Counted from the stretch's first letter, positions 9,932 through 19,267 are shown. The stretch is DNA of 64,000 nucleotides from Aliidiomarina indica (GCF_015354615.1 NZ_JACAVQ010000001.1:186001-250000), one strand, 5' to 3'. Numbers and translations are program-made. Notes: generated by a model from the letters alone, not told the origin.

Positions 9932-10981
9932 GTGTCAGACGTATTACGTGAAATCCCCGGCGGTAACTTTCTCGATTTTACCCGAACCCACGAGTGGGGC
10001 GTTGATATCAACGCGAAGCAGGTTTTAGCCCATGGTGTAACAGTTGAGGTATGGGATAGTGGCGTGATGGTGTTTACGCCCGCCAAACCCTCCCAGATGG
10101 ATTTAGTGCTGAGTTGCGCCGTGCACGGCGATGAAACGGCGCCAATTGAAATTGTTGATGAGCTTATCGAGCGTTTGCGTACGGGGGATCTCGTACCGAG
10201 CTGCCGTGTCCTTTTTTTGATTGCGAATCCGGCAGCGATGAACAAGGGAACGCGTTTTATTGAAGAGAATATGAATCGGCTATTCTCGGGAGCGCATAGC
10301 AAAGGCCCGGGCTTAGTCAACCCTGAGCGTAAGAGAGCTAAACAGATTGAAGGTTATGTGACGCGATTCTTTACGGAAGCCCCAGCAGGGGAACGCGAAC
10401 GCATTCATTATGATATGCATACGGCAATTCGCGATTCTCGTCATGAAAAGTTCGCGGTATATCCATATCAAGATGGCCGTCCGTACAGCAAAAAACACCT
10501 GCAATTACTCAAGCAGCTTGATGTACCCACGGTATTGTTAAACGATGGCCCTACCACAACGTTTTCTTACTTTTCAGTGAATCAATTTCAAGCCCATGGC
10601 TTTACGGTGGAGTTAGGTAAGGTACGTCCATTTGGCCAGAATGACATGAGCCGCTTTGCGAAAACTAAAGCGCAATTAATACGACTGATTAGTGAAGGCA
10701 GCACGGTAGACGGTGATTTTTCAGAGGACGACCATCGTATTTACCAAGTTTTGCGGGTGATTAATCGAACCCAAGAAGATTTCGAGCTTCACTTTCCCGA
10801 TGACGTTGCTAACTTTACCCCGTTTGAGAAGGGGGATTTATTAGCAAGGGATGGCGATACTTACTACTACGCAGAACAAACTGGCGAATCAATTATATTT
10901 CCCAACGCAAAAGTGGCACTAGGGCAACGAGCGCTTCTCACGGTGCATGCGATCCCACTCGACAGTATCAGTCTGGTCTGA
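9932..10981 (+). CDS. astE: Succinylglutamate desuccinylase / aspartoacylase family (AstE-like)
   Basis: Zinc-dependent deacylase related to M14 carboxypeptidases. AstE releases succinate from N-succinylglutamate, the last step of the arginine succinyltransferase pathway. In the 349 residues the zinc ligands appear as HGDE (CAVHGDETAPIE) and the later histidine in HYDMHTAIR; the catalytic glutamate is probably in FTVELGKVRPFG. Length fits AstE (about 320-350). The start was set at GTG 9932 because AGGAG lies five bases upstream; an in-frame GTG at 9926 overlaps that ribosome site. No other ast genes are near, so the exact substrate rests on similarity, and another acyl-amino acid is possible. 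Confidence 0.83.
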   Translation: MSDVLREIPGGNFLDFTRTHEWGVDINAKQVLAHGVTVEVWDSGVMVFTPAKPSQMDLVLSCAVHGDETAPIEIVDELIERLRTGDLVPSCRVLFLIANPAAMNKGTRFIEENMNRLFSGAHSKGPGLVNPERKRAKQIEGYVTRFFTEAPAGERERIHYDMHTAIRDSRHEKFAVYPYQDGRPYSKKHLQLLKQLDVPTVLLNDGPTTTFSYFSVNQFQAHGFTVELGKVRPFGQNDMSRFAKTKAQLIRLISEGSTVDGDFSEDDHRIYQVLRVINRTQEDFELHFPDDVANFTPFEKGDLLARDGDTYYYAEQTGESIIFPNAKVALGQRALLTVHAIPLDSISLV

Positions 10982-11287
10982 GCAGCGGCACTGGTTTAGG
11001 AGAAAAGACGCCTTTTATGAGAAACTAAGCGGCCTTTTTTGCTGCACTACTGGCGCAAAAGCATGGTGGAGTAGAGCGGGTGTATCATCTTTTGTACGCA
11101 AGATTCCGCTGCATCATGGGGATTCTTGCGTTCGGTGTTTGCATCGCCGTTTACGTAAAGGTAAAGTTGCCCCAAATAATTTTCTTGGGCGTTAACCTGA
11201 AGTGACACTATCCTTCGGTCAACGACTTAAGAGTCAGAAGTTTATTTCCAGAACCGAGCTGACCATGTCAGCCCATGAGAGAAAGCT
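10982..11287. other. Intergenic region before bkd operon
   Basis: A 306-bp non-coding stretch. It holds an imperfect inverted repeat with 8-bp arms (ACGCAAGA near 11096 and TCTTGCGT ending 11131) and a candidate operator at 11150-11165. Frames open across it have no ribosome site or family resemblance. It probably carries the bkd promoter and leader. Confidence 0.5.
11150..11165. promoter_or_regulatory. Candidate LiuR-type operator upstream of bkdA1
   Basis: TTTACGTAAAGGTAAA is a near-perfect dyad of the form TTTACGT-nn-ACGTAAA with one mismatch. From memory, a dyad of this shape is reported for the MerR-family regulator LiuR, which controls branched-chain amino-acid and fatty-acid catabolism in Alteromonadales. 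It sits 122 bp upstream of the bkdA1 start. The assignment to LiuR is inference. Confidence 0.4.
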
Positions 11288-12481
11288 ATGGCAAAGCAAA
11301 TGGCAAAAGACCCGCAGAAAACTGCGGTCACTACCAAGCTTGAGGTGATTCCAGCAAATGCACTGGATATCCCCATGTTTCAGGTACTTAAAGAAGATGG
11401 CAGCGTGCATAAAGGCGCGAAACTGCCTGATATCGATAAAGAATTAGCTCTGAAAATGTTTAGCACGATGCAATTTATTCGCGTTCTTGATGAGCGCATG
11501 ATTGCCGCGCAACGACAAGGGCGGATTAGCTTTTACTTGTCTTCTTTAGGTGAAGAAGCAGCAGCCATTGGCTCTGCCGCGGCCCTTGAATTTGAAGACA
11601 TGATCATGGGGCAGTATCGTGAACAGGGGGCGTTAGCGTTCCGTGGTTTTACCATTGAACAGTTTATGAACCAATTGTTCTCGAACGCTAAAGATTTGGG
11701 TAAAGGACGCCAAATGCCTGTGCATTACGGCTGTGCAGCGCTTAACTTTATGACGATATCTTCGCCACTTGGCACGCAGATCCCGCAAGCAACGGGTTAT
11801 GCATTTGGTCAAAAGCAAAGCGGTGATAAAACCTGCACGCTATGTTATTTCGGCGAAGGTGCCGCGTCAGAAGGTGACTTCCATGCGGGCCTGAATATGG
11901 CTGCGGTATACAAAGTGCCGGTGATTTTCTTCTGCCGCAATAATGGATACGCCATTTCTACGCCAGCCCATGAACAATTTGCCGGTGATGGAATTGCACC
12001 GCGTGCAACGGGTTATGGCATGAAAGCGATTCGTGTGGATGGTAACGATATTTTTGCTGTGTACGCCGCAACTCAAGAAGCGCGCCGTTTGGCAGTGGAA
12101 GAAAATGAGCCTGTTCTCATTGAAGCGATGTCCTATCGCATGGCCGGTCACTCTACATCGGATGACCCTACCGGTTACCGGACACGGGAAGAAGAAGATG
12201 CCCGTCGCATACGTGAACCTATGGTGCGTTTCCGTAACTGGTTGGTGAAGAAAGGCTGGATTACGGAAGAAGAGGCTGATGCGCAGCAACAGTCTCATAA
12301 AGAAACGGTGCTAGCGGCATTGAAGAAGGCAGAAACTGTACCCGTGCCAGCGCTTGAAGAAATTATCGTGGATGTATATGACACCCCCACGCAAGCGCTT
12401 TATGACCAGCTCGAAGAACTTAAAACGCATATTAAGAAATACCCGGATGCCTATCCGAAAACTTCAGGAGGCGTGAAGTAA
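11288..12481 (+). CDS. bkdA1: Branched-chain 2-oxo acid dehydrogenase E1 alpha subunit
   Basis: Thiamine-diphosphate enzyme subunit that decarboxylates the 2-oxo acids from leucine, isoleucine and valine, acting with E1 beta. The TPP-binding motif runs from [16 protein letters not shown] to CRNNGYAIS (roughly residues 190-225). The phosphorylation-loop region [15 protein letters not shown] is typical of E1 alpha. The 397 residues suit a Bkd-type E1 alpha rather than the single-chain AceE. The stop codon overlaps the bkdA2 start by one base (TAATG). GAGA lies a few bases before the ATG. No E3 gene follows, so a shared lipoamide dehydrogenase encoded elsewhere is probably used. Confidence 0.92.
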   Translation: MAKQMAKDPQKTAVTTKLEVIPANALDIPMFQVLKEDGSVHKGAKLPDIDKELALKMFSTMQFIRVLDERMIAAQRQGRISFYLSSLGEEAAAIGSAAALEFEDMIMGQYREQGALAFRGFTIEQFMNQLFSNAKDLGKGRQMPVHYGCAALNFMTISSPLGTQIPQATGYAFGQKQSGDKTCTLCYFGEGAASEGDFHAGLNMAAVYKVPVIFFCRNNGYAISTPAHEQFAGDGIAPRATGYGMKAIRVDGNDIFAVYAATQEARRLAVEENEPVLIEAMSYRMAGHSTSDDPTGYRTREEEDARRIREPMVRFRNWLVKKGWITEEEADAQQQSHKETVLAALKKAETVPVPALEEIIVDVYDTPTQALYDQLEELKTHIKKYPDAYPKTSGGVK

Positions 12482-13458
12482 TGGCGAAGATGAATTTACT
12501 CCAGGCCATTAATAGTGCCCTTGATGTGGCGATGGCGAAGAACGATAAAGTGAGCGTTTTCGGTGAAGACGTCGGCCATTTTGGCGGTGTTTTCCGTGCA
12601 ACCAGCGGGTTGCAAGAGAAATACGGGCGCAGTCGTTGTTTTAACACCCCGTTGGTTGAACAGGGAATTATTGGATTTGCCAATGGGTTGGCGGCACAGG
12701 GAAGTTTCCCAGTCGCTGAAATCCAGTTTGGTGATTATATTTTCCCTGCGTTCGACCAAATCGTGAATGAAACTGCCAAGTTCCGGTATCGTTCAGGCAA
12801 TGAATTTAATGTCGGTGGATTAACCATTCGTACCCCTTATGGCGGTGGTATTCACGGCGGTCATTATCACTCACAATCGCCGGAAGCCTATTTTGCGCAC
12901 ACGCCAGGTTTGAAAATCGTGATTCCTCGCAATCCGTATCAAGCCAAAGGCCTGCTTCTCAGTGCTATTTTTGATCCAAACCCGGTGTTGTTCATGGAGC
13001 CTAAGCGTCTCTATCGGGCAGCTGTGGGCGAAGTTCCAGAAGATGAATACACGATTCCATTGGGTAAAGCGGAAGTGGTTCAGGAAGGTTCGGATGTAAC
13101 TGTTGTTGGCTGGGGTGCTCAGATTGAAGTGATTGAGCGTGCCGCGGAGCTGGCTGCAAAAGATGGCGTGAGTGTTGAAATTGTTGATTTGCGCAGCATT
13201 TTGCCGTGGGACGTGGATACGGTGGCGAAGTCGGTGATGAAAACCGGGCGTGCAGTGGTGAGTCAAGAAGCGCCGCATACGATGGCGTTCGGTAGTGAAG
13301 TTGCCGCCACCATTCAGGAAAAATGTTTCTTATACTTAGAATCCCCGGTTATGCGAGCATCAGGCTTAGATACGCCATATCCATTGGCGCATGAGAAAGA
13401 GTACTTCTCTGATCACCTGAAAACGTATGAAGCTATTAAACGGTCACTGAATTACTAA
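12481..13458 (+). CDS. bkdA2: Branched-chain 2-oxo acid dehydrogenase E1 beta subunit
   Basis: Partner of the alpha subunit; the alpha2beta2 E1 forms the active site at their interface. The 325 residues show the transketolase pyrimidine domain at the N-terminus ([35 protein letters not shown]) and the C-terminal transketolase domain ([23 protein letters not shown]). [19 protein letters not shown] is the conserved middle segment. GGAGG at the end of bkdA1 serves as ribosome site, and the genes are coupled by a one-base overlap. Length and sequence agree with the family. Confidence 0.93.
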   Translation: MAKMNLLQAINSALDVAMAKNDKVSVFGEDVGHFGGVFRATSGLQEKYGRSRCFNTPLVEQGIIGFANGLAAQGSFPVAEIQFGDYIFPAFDQIVNETAKFRYRSGNEFNVGGLTIRTPYGGGIHGGHYHSQSPEAYFAHTPGLKIVIPRNPYQAKGLLLSAIFDPNPVLFMEPKRLYRAAVGEVPEDEYTIPLGKAEVVQEGSDVTVVGWGAQIEVIERAAELAAKDGVSVEIVDLRSILPWDVDTVAKSVMKTGRAVVSQEAPHTMAFGSEVAATIQEKCFLYLESPVMRASGLDTPYPLAHEKEYFSDHLKTYEAIKRSLNY

Positions 13459-13469
13459 TAGGAGCAGAC

Positions 13470-15095
13470 ATGAGCACGGATTTCATTTTGCCAGATATCG
13501 GTGAAGGTATCGTAGAGTGTGAAATCGTCGAATGGCAGGTCCAAGAAGGCGATTCAGTGCAAGAAGATCAAGTGGTCGTGGAAGTCATGACCGATAAAGC
13601 GGTGGTGGAAATTCCAGCCAAGTTTGATGGTGTGGTGACGAAGCTTTATTACGCGAAAGGGGATATCGCAAAAGTTGGCGAGCCTTTATTTGCAATTGAT
13701 GCTGACGGTGCCGACGCGGGTGATACTGCGGAAAGTAAGCCGCAACCAAAAGCACCTGCGGACTCATCTGCGGAAGAGAAGAAACAAGTAAAACAGTCTG
13801 AATCTAAGCCGAGCACGGCCAGTTCTAACGGCGCACTAAGTGACTTTATCCTGCCTGATATTGGTGAGGGTATTGTGGAGTGCGAAATTGTTGATTGGCG
13901 TGTAAACGAAGGCGACGAGGTTATTGAAGATCAGGTGGTTGTGGAAGTGATGACGGACAAAGCCGTTGTTGAGATTCCGGCGAAATCTGATGGTACTGTA
14001 GCAAAACTGTATTACGCGAAGGGCGATATTGCGAAAGTGGGCGAGCCATTATTTGCACTCGCAGAAGCGGGAGCCGAAGCGGCTTCTGCTGATGCGGCGA
14101 CATCGAGTGATGCGCCTGAAGCAAGCGCACCTAAGTCAGCGGCAAACGCAAACGTGCGCGATGCGGGCGGTGAGTTTGAAGCACCGCAGCCGGCAGCACC
14201 GGGTAAGGCATTAGCCAGTCCGGCGGTTCGTCGTCGTGCCCGTGAACAAGGCATTGATCTCACGCAAGTGCAAGGTAGCGGCAAGAAGGGTCGTATTCTT
14301 AAAGACGACTTAAGCCAAGCGACAGCGAGCGCTAAGACCTCTGAAACGGCTTCTCAGCCGTCTGCGGCAGCAAAAGCTCCGGTAGCCGGAGGTACTCGCA
14401 CGGAGCCCATGCGTGGGGTTCGGGCGGCAATGGCGAAACAAATGGCGGAATCTGTACGCACAATTCCGCACTTTACTTATGCTGAAGAATTCGATCTCAC
14501 GGAATTACGTGCGATGCATGCCCGTTTAAAGGCGCAATATGCAGAGCAGGGGATTCGTCTTACCTTGATGCCATTCTTTATCAAGGCGATGTCTTTGGCC
14601 CTGAGCGAATTCCCGATTATGAATGCCCAGCTTAATGACGAAGCAACAGAGATTACTTACTTTGATGACCATAATATTGGTATGGCAGTGGCCACGAAAG
14701 TAGGTTTGATGGTGCCCAATATTAAGCAAGTGAATCAAAAGTCGTTGCTTGAAGTCGCTGAGGAAGTAAATCGTCTGACAGCGTCGGCTCGTGAAGGCAA
14801 GGTGGCGCAAGCGGATATGAAGGGCGGCACTATTACCATTTCCAATATTGGTGTGGTTGGCGGAACGGTAACAACGCCAATCATCAATAAACCGGAAGCG
14901 GCGATAGTTGCCTTAGGTAAAGTTCAAAGCTTGCCTCGCTTCGATGCCAATGGCGCAGTGGTTGCTCGCGACATGATGACAGCAAGTTGGTCGGGTGATC
15001 ATCGAATCATTGACGGTGCTACTATCGCGAACTTCAACAAGCGCTGGCAGCAATTCCTCGAAGACCCGATACAAATGCTCACCGTCATGCGGTAG
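13470..15095 (+). CDS. bkdB: Branched-chain 2-oxo acid dehydrogenase E2 (dihydrolipoyl acyltransferase)
   Basis: Core acyltransferase of the branched-chain complex. The 541 residues contain two almost identical lipoyl domains (lipoylated lysines K43 and K164, both in EVMTDKAVVEIPAK), Ala/Ser/Pro-rich linkers, a peripheral subunit-binding domain (ASPAVRRRAREQGIDL, about residue 250) and the catalytic domain ending with the active-site motif DHRIIDG. Most Bkd E2 proteins have one lipoyl domain; two suggests an internal duplication. AGGAG precedes the ATG. The stop TAG is embedded in the first unit of the 174-bp repeat array: CGG-TAG-CCAACG reads straight into the repeat. Confidence 0.93.
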   Translation: MSTDFILPDIGEGIVECEIVEWQVQEGDSVQEDQVVVEVMTDKAVVEIPAKFDGVVTKLYYAKGDIAKVGEPLFAIDADGADAGDTAESKPQPKAPADSSAEEKKQVKQSESKPSTASSNGALSDFILPDIGEGIVECEIVDWRVNEGDEVIEDQVVVEVMTDKAVVEIPAKSDGTVAKLYYAKGDIAKVGEPLFALAEAGAEAASADAATSSDAPEASAPKSAANANVRDAGGEFEAPQPAAPGKALASPAVRRRAREQGIDLTQVQGSGKKGRILKDDLSQATASAKTSETASQPSAAAKAPVAGGTRTEPMRGVRAAMAKQMAESVRTIPHFTYAEEFDLTELRAMHARLKAQYAEQGIRLTLMPFFIKAMSLALSEFPIMNAQLNDEATEITYFDDHNIGMAVATKVGLMVPNIKQVNQKSLLEVAEEVNRLTASAREGKVAQADMKGGTITISNIGVVGGTVTTPIINKPEAAIVALGKVQSLPRFDANGAVVARDMMTASWSGDHRIIDGATIANFNKRWQQFLEDPIQMLTVMR

Positions 15096-16270
15096 CCAAC
15101 GCACTGCGTTGACTGTTGAGCCGGCGAAGACACGGGGGCAGGATATGTCCCCGTGCGGGACGCCGTAAACCCATCCATGGGGGCTTGGGCGCGGCATCCA
15201 TGCCGCGCACACCCGCCCGGCGCCATATCCTACCCCCGTATCTCCGGCACAGGTTCAAGTACGCTGGTAGCCAACGCACCGCGTTGGTCCGTGGCTACGT
15301 GCGGACACGGGATCAGGAATGTCCCCGTGCGGGACGCCGTAAACCCATCCATGGGGGCTTGGGCGCGGCATCCCTGCCGCGCACACCCGCACAGCGCCAT
15401 ATCCTGACCCCGTATCCTCGGCACAGCTTGCGCGCACTGGTAGCCAACGCACCGCGTTGGTCTCTGGCTCCGTGCGGACACGGGGTCAGGCATGTCCCCG
15501 TGCGGGACGCCGTAAACCCATCCATGGGGGCTTGGGCGCGGCATCCATGCCGCGCACACCCGCACAGGGCCATATCCTACTCCCGTATCTCCGGCACAGG
15601 TTCAAGTACGCTGGTAGCCAACGCACCGCGTTGGTCTCTGGCTTCGGGTAGACACGGGATCAGGAATGTCCCCGTGCGGGACGCCGTAAACCCATCCATG
15701 GGGGCTTGGGCGCGGCATCCCTGCCGCGCACACCCGCACAGCGCCATATCCTACCCCCGTATCTCCGGCACGGCTTTAAGTACGCTGGTAGCCAACGCAC
15801 CGCGTTGGTCTCTGGCTCGACGAAGACACGGGATCAGGAATGTCCCCGTGCGGGACGCCGTAAACCCATCCATGGGGGCTTGGGCGCGGCATCCCTGCCG
15901 CGCACACCCGCACAGCGCCATATCCTACCCCCGTATCTCCGGCACAGGTTCAAGTACGCTGGTAGCCAACGCACCGCGTTGGTCCGTGGCTACGTGCGGA
16001 CACGGGGTCAGGAATGTCCCCGTGCGGGACGCCGTAAACCCATCCATGGGGGCTTGGGCGCGGCATCCCTGCCGCGCACACCCGCACAGGGCCATATCCT
16101 ACCCCCGTATCTCCGGCACAGCTTGCGCGCACTGGTAGCCAACGCACTGCGTTGGTCCGTGGCTCTACGAAGACACGGGGGCTGGAATGCCCTCGTGCGT
16201 GACGTCGTGAATTCGTTCATAAGAGGGCTTGGCTGCCGCATTTCTGCGGCAGACATGTGCTAGTCGTTGT
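15091..16270 (+). repeat. Tandem array of seven ~174-bp hairpin-rich repeats
   Basis: Units start with GGTAGCCAACGCAC at 15091, 15266, 15439, 15613, 15787, 15961 and 16134, so the period is 173-175 bp. Each unit contains, in order, a hairpin CCAACGC-acc-GCGTTGG, a block CACGGG...CCCGTGCGGGACG with two possible stems, CCCAT-cc-ATGGG, a long stem GCGCGGCA-tccc-TGCCGCGC, and a tail ending in CCGGCACAG. Variation is concentrated at two short sites, one before ACACGGG and one before the next GGTAGCC. The last unit (16134-16270) is clearly degenerate. The array is much richer in GC than its neighbours. No protein family was recognised in any frame, no terminal inverted repeats of an insertion sequence, and no transposase. 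Confidence 0.93.
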
Positions 16271-16285
16271 ATTTTGAACTCGCAA

Positions 16286-16343
16286 CCAACGCGGTGCGTT
16301 GGCTACTTGGTTGTTGTCGCAACTAACGCGGTGCGTTGGCTAC
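16286..16343 (-). repeat. Two partial repeat heads in opposite orientation
   Basis: On the minus strand, GTAGCCAACGCACCGCG occurs twice (from 16343 and from 16306), each the first hairpin of the 174-bp unit without the rest. The one at 16343-16338 starts directly after the TAA of the minus-strand gene ending at 16344. They face the main array, so the region between the two convergent genes is built from repeat material of both orientations. Confidence 0.8.
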
Positions 16344-17354
16344 TTACTCGTCGATGTAAGCGGCGCAGAAGGGGGTGTCTTGGGCGTCTGAGCATACGTG
16401 GATGAATTCATTTTCAAAGAAAACGATATCTTCGCAGCGTTGGGCATAACTATCAGGTCGCTCTTCGCGAGTAGAGGCGTCAACGCACCATTGCATTTCA
16501 TTGGCAAAACGAAGCTGTTTGAAGTCATCGTTCTCTTGTGGAACTGGGCCTGCGCCAGTGCGTAGGCAGCTATCCCATTGGTACGTGTTCTCAAGCATGA
16601 GGGCGCGCATGCCATTGGCAACGTTGCCATAAACTTGGCTTAAACGTGCTTCTTCAAACTGCTCGGCGCGACGGGCAAAGCTCAAAAAGGTGCGCTTTGC
16701 CTCTTCGTCATTGGTGTAAAGTCGACGTTGAAACGCCCGCTCAAAAATGGTGTGCATATCATTTTGCAGGGAGATAAGTTCGTTATCAGTCTCAGGCAAG
16801 GAATCTTGTGCATTCTGCATCAGGCTAATGTACTCCTGATTAAATGAACGGCATTGTTGATCCCGCGCTTCGAACATGAGGTTTGCCGGATCATTCGTAC
16901 TTAACGGGGCGGCGAACTGGTATTCAGTAATCATACTGGCGCACCAGAAATTGAACTGATCTTGTGCGCAGTGTTCAGCTACTGCAGGTGCAGAAATTAA
17001 TCCAAAACCACCAGTGAAGCTGCAGGTTCCTTCGGCTAGGAATTCATCATGAGTATAGGTTTGCCCGATTTCTTCCCATTTCTGAAACATGGCGACCATG
17101 TGACGAAGTTGCTCACGTCCTTCCGCCGTGTGGCCAAAGGTCTCATCGTAGTTGCGAATAATCTCGACTATTTGTTCAAGGGCAAATGTTCCTAATATGT
17201 AGGGTTGTGCTTCTTGAGCTTCCTGTACACAGGCTAAAGTATGTTGAGAGCGGCGCTGTTCATCGGCGGCGAGGGCTGCTCCACTTGTCATTAAGCTCAA
17301 TGCTCCGGCGGCTATTGCCAGCTGCGTGAACCGAATGAAACCTGTAATTAACAT
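16344..17354 (-). CDS. Secreted Cys-rich protein of unknown function
   Basis: Not recognised. The 336-residue product begins with a signal peptide (about residues 1-29: basic start, hydrophobic core, LAA cleavage-like end), so it is probably periplasmic or secreted. The mature part is acidic, mainly helical in character, and has ten cysteines spread along it, which suggests disulfides. The ATG at 17354 was chosen over an upstream in-frame start because AAGGAG precedes it and the signal peptide begins there. It lies downstream of rnhB in the same direction, 87 bases away. Its stop codon abuts a fragment of the 174-bp repeat. Confidence 0.75.
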   Translation of the reverse strand: MLITGFIRFTQLAIAAGALSLMTSGAALAADEQRRSQHTLACVQEAQEAQPYILGTFALEQIVEIIRNYDETFGHTAEGREQLRHMVAMFQKWEEIGQTYTHDEFLAEGTCSFTGGFGLISAPAVAEHCAQDQFNFWCASMITEYQFAAPLSTNDPANLMFEARDQQCRSFNQEYISLMQNAQDSLPETDNELISLQNDMHTIFERAFQRRLYTNDEEAKRTFLSFARRAEQFEEARLSQVYGNVANGMRALMLENTYQWDSCLRTGAGPVPQENDDFKQLRFANEMQWCVDASTREERPDSYAQRCEDIVFFENEFIHVCSDAQDTPFCAAYIDE

Positions 17355-17440
17355 GCATAACTCCTTGCTTAAAAAATCATTATTTTTGTTGTCTATCGAA
17401 GGGCGCAAAAGCGTTTAAGTATGACCACGGTTTCGTTAAA

Positions 17441-18040
17441 TCATTCGCTTTTTACCAGTTGTTCTCGCACTGGGCGAAAGCTTTTACGGTGGATTGGGCT
17501 TACACCGTGCTCAATCAGTGCGGCTAAATGGGCAGCTGTAGGATAGGCTTTGTGCTGCGCAAAGTTATATTGGGGATAGGTTTCATGCCAAGCCAACATT
17601 TGCCGGTCTCGCTCTACTTTTGCCAAAATTGATGCGGCACCAATACAGGCTTCATGTGCATCACCTTGAACGATGGCTTCTGCGGGAATAGATAGCCGCG
17701 GGACGCGATTACCATCAATCAGTGCTTTACTCGGTGTTACGGGCAGTGCCTCGATGGCTCGTTTCATTGCGAGCATGGAGGCATGCAGGATATTCAACTC
17801 ATCAATTTCTTCTGGGTCACATTGCGCGATAGCCCAACAGTAGGCTTTTTCTTTAATTTCTATGCTGAGCTTTTGCCGTTTTTTATCACTGATTTTTTTT
17901 GAATCAGTAATACCTTCAATAGGATTGTTCGGATCGAGGATAACGGCAGCCGCAACCACAGGTCCAGCAATGGGGCCGCGTCCGGCTTCATCGGCGCCAC
18001 AAATGAGCAACGCCGGTGCTAATAATGCTTTTTCAATCAT
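17441..18040 (-). CDS. rnhB: Ribonuclease HII
   Basis: Endonuclease that cuts the RNA strand of RNA-DNA hybrids and starts removal of misincorporated ribonucleotides. The 199 residues show the N-terminal catalytic acids in [15 protein letters not shown], a further aspartate in ALIDGNRVP, and the conserved [14 protein letters not shown]. Length is normal (E. coli 198). The ATG at 18040 overlaps the argE stop in an ATGA, indicating coupling; a slightly longer in-frame TTG start is possible. In many relatives rnhB follows lpxB, so the pairing with argE is less usual. Confidence 0.95.
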   Translation of the reverse strand: MIEKALLAPALLICGADEAGRGPIAGPVVAAAVILDPNNPIEGITDSKKISDKKRQKLSIEIKEKAYCWAIAQCDPEEIDELNILHASMLAMKRAIEALPVTPSKALIDGNRVPRLSIPAEAIVQGDAHEACIGAASILAKVERDRQMLAWHETYPQYNFAQHKAYPTAAHLAALIEHGVSPIHRKSFRPVREQLVKSE

Positions 18041-19206
18041 GAACAACAGGCCTTTTCAATGAGGGCTCGAATTTTCTCTTGTCCAGGGCGAATCTGAGAT
18101 AGGCTGATATATTCATCGGGCTGATGCGCTTGTTGAATTGAACCTGGCCCCATAACAATGGTTTCACAGCCAAGATCGTGAATAAAAGGTGCTTCGGTGC
18201 AGTAATTCGCAGGTTCGGCTGGGTGCCCGCTGATCGCTTCAGCCATGCGCACGAGGGCGGCGTCGGCTTTGGTTTCATACCCGGGAATAGGGTCATGCAT
18301 GGCGATAATTTCTAGGGCTCCGGGATGGCGCTCTTGCAGTGGTGCTAAGCATGCCGACAACATTTCATTTAATGTATCCACATGCATGCCGGGCAATGGG
18401 CGCATATCCATATGTAATTCACAGCACGCACAAATTCTATTGGCGGCATCACCGCCGTGGATATGACCGAAATTGAGGGTCGGATAGGGCACTTCAAAAG
18501 CGGGCTCATGAAACCTATCGCGCATGTCTTGTTCGAGTTTTTTCAAGTAGCCGATGGCATCATGCATAATACTTATCGCATTCACACCTGCCGCTGGATT
18601 GGAGCTATGCCCGGAACGACCGGTCACGCGAATACAATCGGTGGTGTGGCCTTTGTGCATGCGCACTGGAACCATCAGCGTCGGCTCACCAATTACGGCG
18701 TAGTCGGGGCGCAAATTAGGGAAGCGTCGTAACTCACGAGCCCCCGCCATAGAAGTTTCTTCGTCGGCGGTGGCAAGTATCATCAAGGGTTTCTTTAAGC
18801 GGCGAAAATCTAAATCGCGGATGGCCTCAATGACAAACGCGAAAAAGCCTTTCATATCGGCGCTGCCAAGGCCATAAAGTCGATTATTGGCTTCGGTTAA
18901 GGTAAATGGGTCACGGCTCCAGCGTCCTTCATCCCATGGCACTGTATCGGTATGCCCAGAAAGCAATAAGCCGCCTTCACATGGCCCATCAATCGGGTTC
19001 ATGGTGGCCAATAAATTGTATTTCCCAGCCTGCCGCTCCAATTCTTGAATCTCAACTTTAAATCCGAGCGTGGTTAACCACAGACCGAGCAATTCGATAA
19101 CTTGCCGATTGGAGATATCCCATTGTGGTTCTAAGCAGGATACCGAGGGTGCTGCAATTAATTGGCGATACATTTCAATAAAATTTGGGGGGCTGGTGGC
19201 CGACAT
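18037..19206 (-). CDS. argE: Acetylornithine deacetylase
   Basis: M20-family zinc enzyme that removes acetate from N-acetylornithine in arginine synthesis. The 389 residues align closely with E. coli ArgE: metal-ligand motifs [14 protein letters not shown] and [13 protein letters not shown], the catalytic glutamate in [15 protein letters not shown], and [20 protein letters not shown], which is nearly invariant. CGGAG lies before the ATG at 19206; an upstream in-frame start would have no ribosome site. It is separated from the AbgT-family gene by a terminator, so it should have its own promoter in 19207-19267, and it is coupled to rnhB downstream. Confidence 0.95.
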   Translation of the reverse strand: MSATSPPNFIEMYRQLIAAPSVSCLEPQWDISNRQVIELLGLWLTTLGFKVEIQELERQAGKYNLLATMNPIDGPCEGGLLLSGHTDTVPWDEGRWSRDPFTLTEANNRLYGLGSADMKGFFAFVIEAIRDLDFRRLKKPLMILATADEETSMAGARELRRFPNLRPDYAVIGEPTLMVPVRMHKGHTTDCIRVTGRSGHSSNPAAGVNAISIMHDAIGYLKKLEQDMRDRFHEPAFEVPYPTLNFGHIHGGDAANRICACCELHMDMRPLPGMHVDTLNEMLSACLAPLQERHPGALEIIAMHDPIPGYETKADAALVRMAEAISGHPAEPANYCTEAPFIHDLGCETIVMGPGSIQQAHQPDEYISLSQIRPGQEKIRALIEKACCS

Positions 19207-19267
19207 AGACAACTCCGATGAAACGAACTGAGTTAATCCTATCATGCTTACGGGGAATGCGGGAGCA

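Noticed and set aside
10947-11195. Possible small gene between the AstE-like gene and bkdA1
   Set aside because: It overlaps the AstE-like gene in another frame, has no ribosome site, and its sequence resembles no family.
15116-16263. Long open frames across the repeat array (up to 340 codons), with several on each strand
   Set aside because: They exist because the unit is 174 bp (58 codons), so a stop-free unit stays open when repeated, and because it is GC-rich and palindromic. Several frames on both strands are open, unit steps of 173 and 175 bp shift the frame, there are no ribosome sites, and no family was recognised.
15091-16270. CRISPR array
   Set aside because: The period of about 174 bp, near-identical whole units and absence of unique spacers or cas genes rule it out.
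15091-16270. Insertion sequence or transposon remnant
   Set aside because: No terminal inverted repeats with target duplication, no transposase motif in any frame. A RAYT-mobilised element cannot be excluded but no RAYT gene is in the window.
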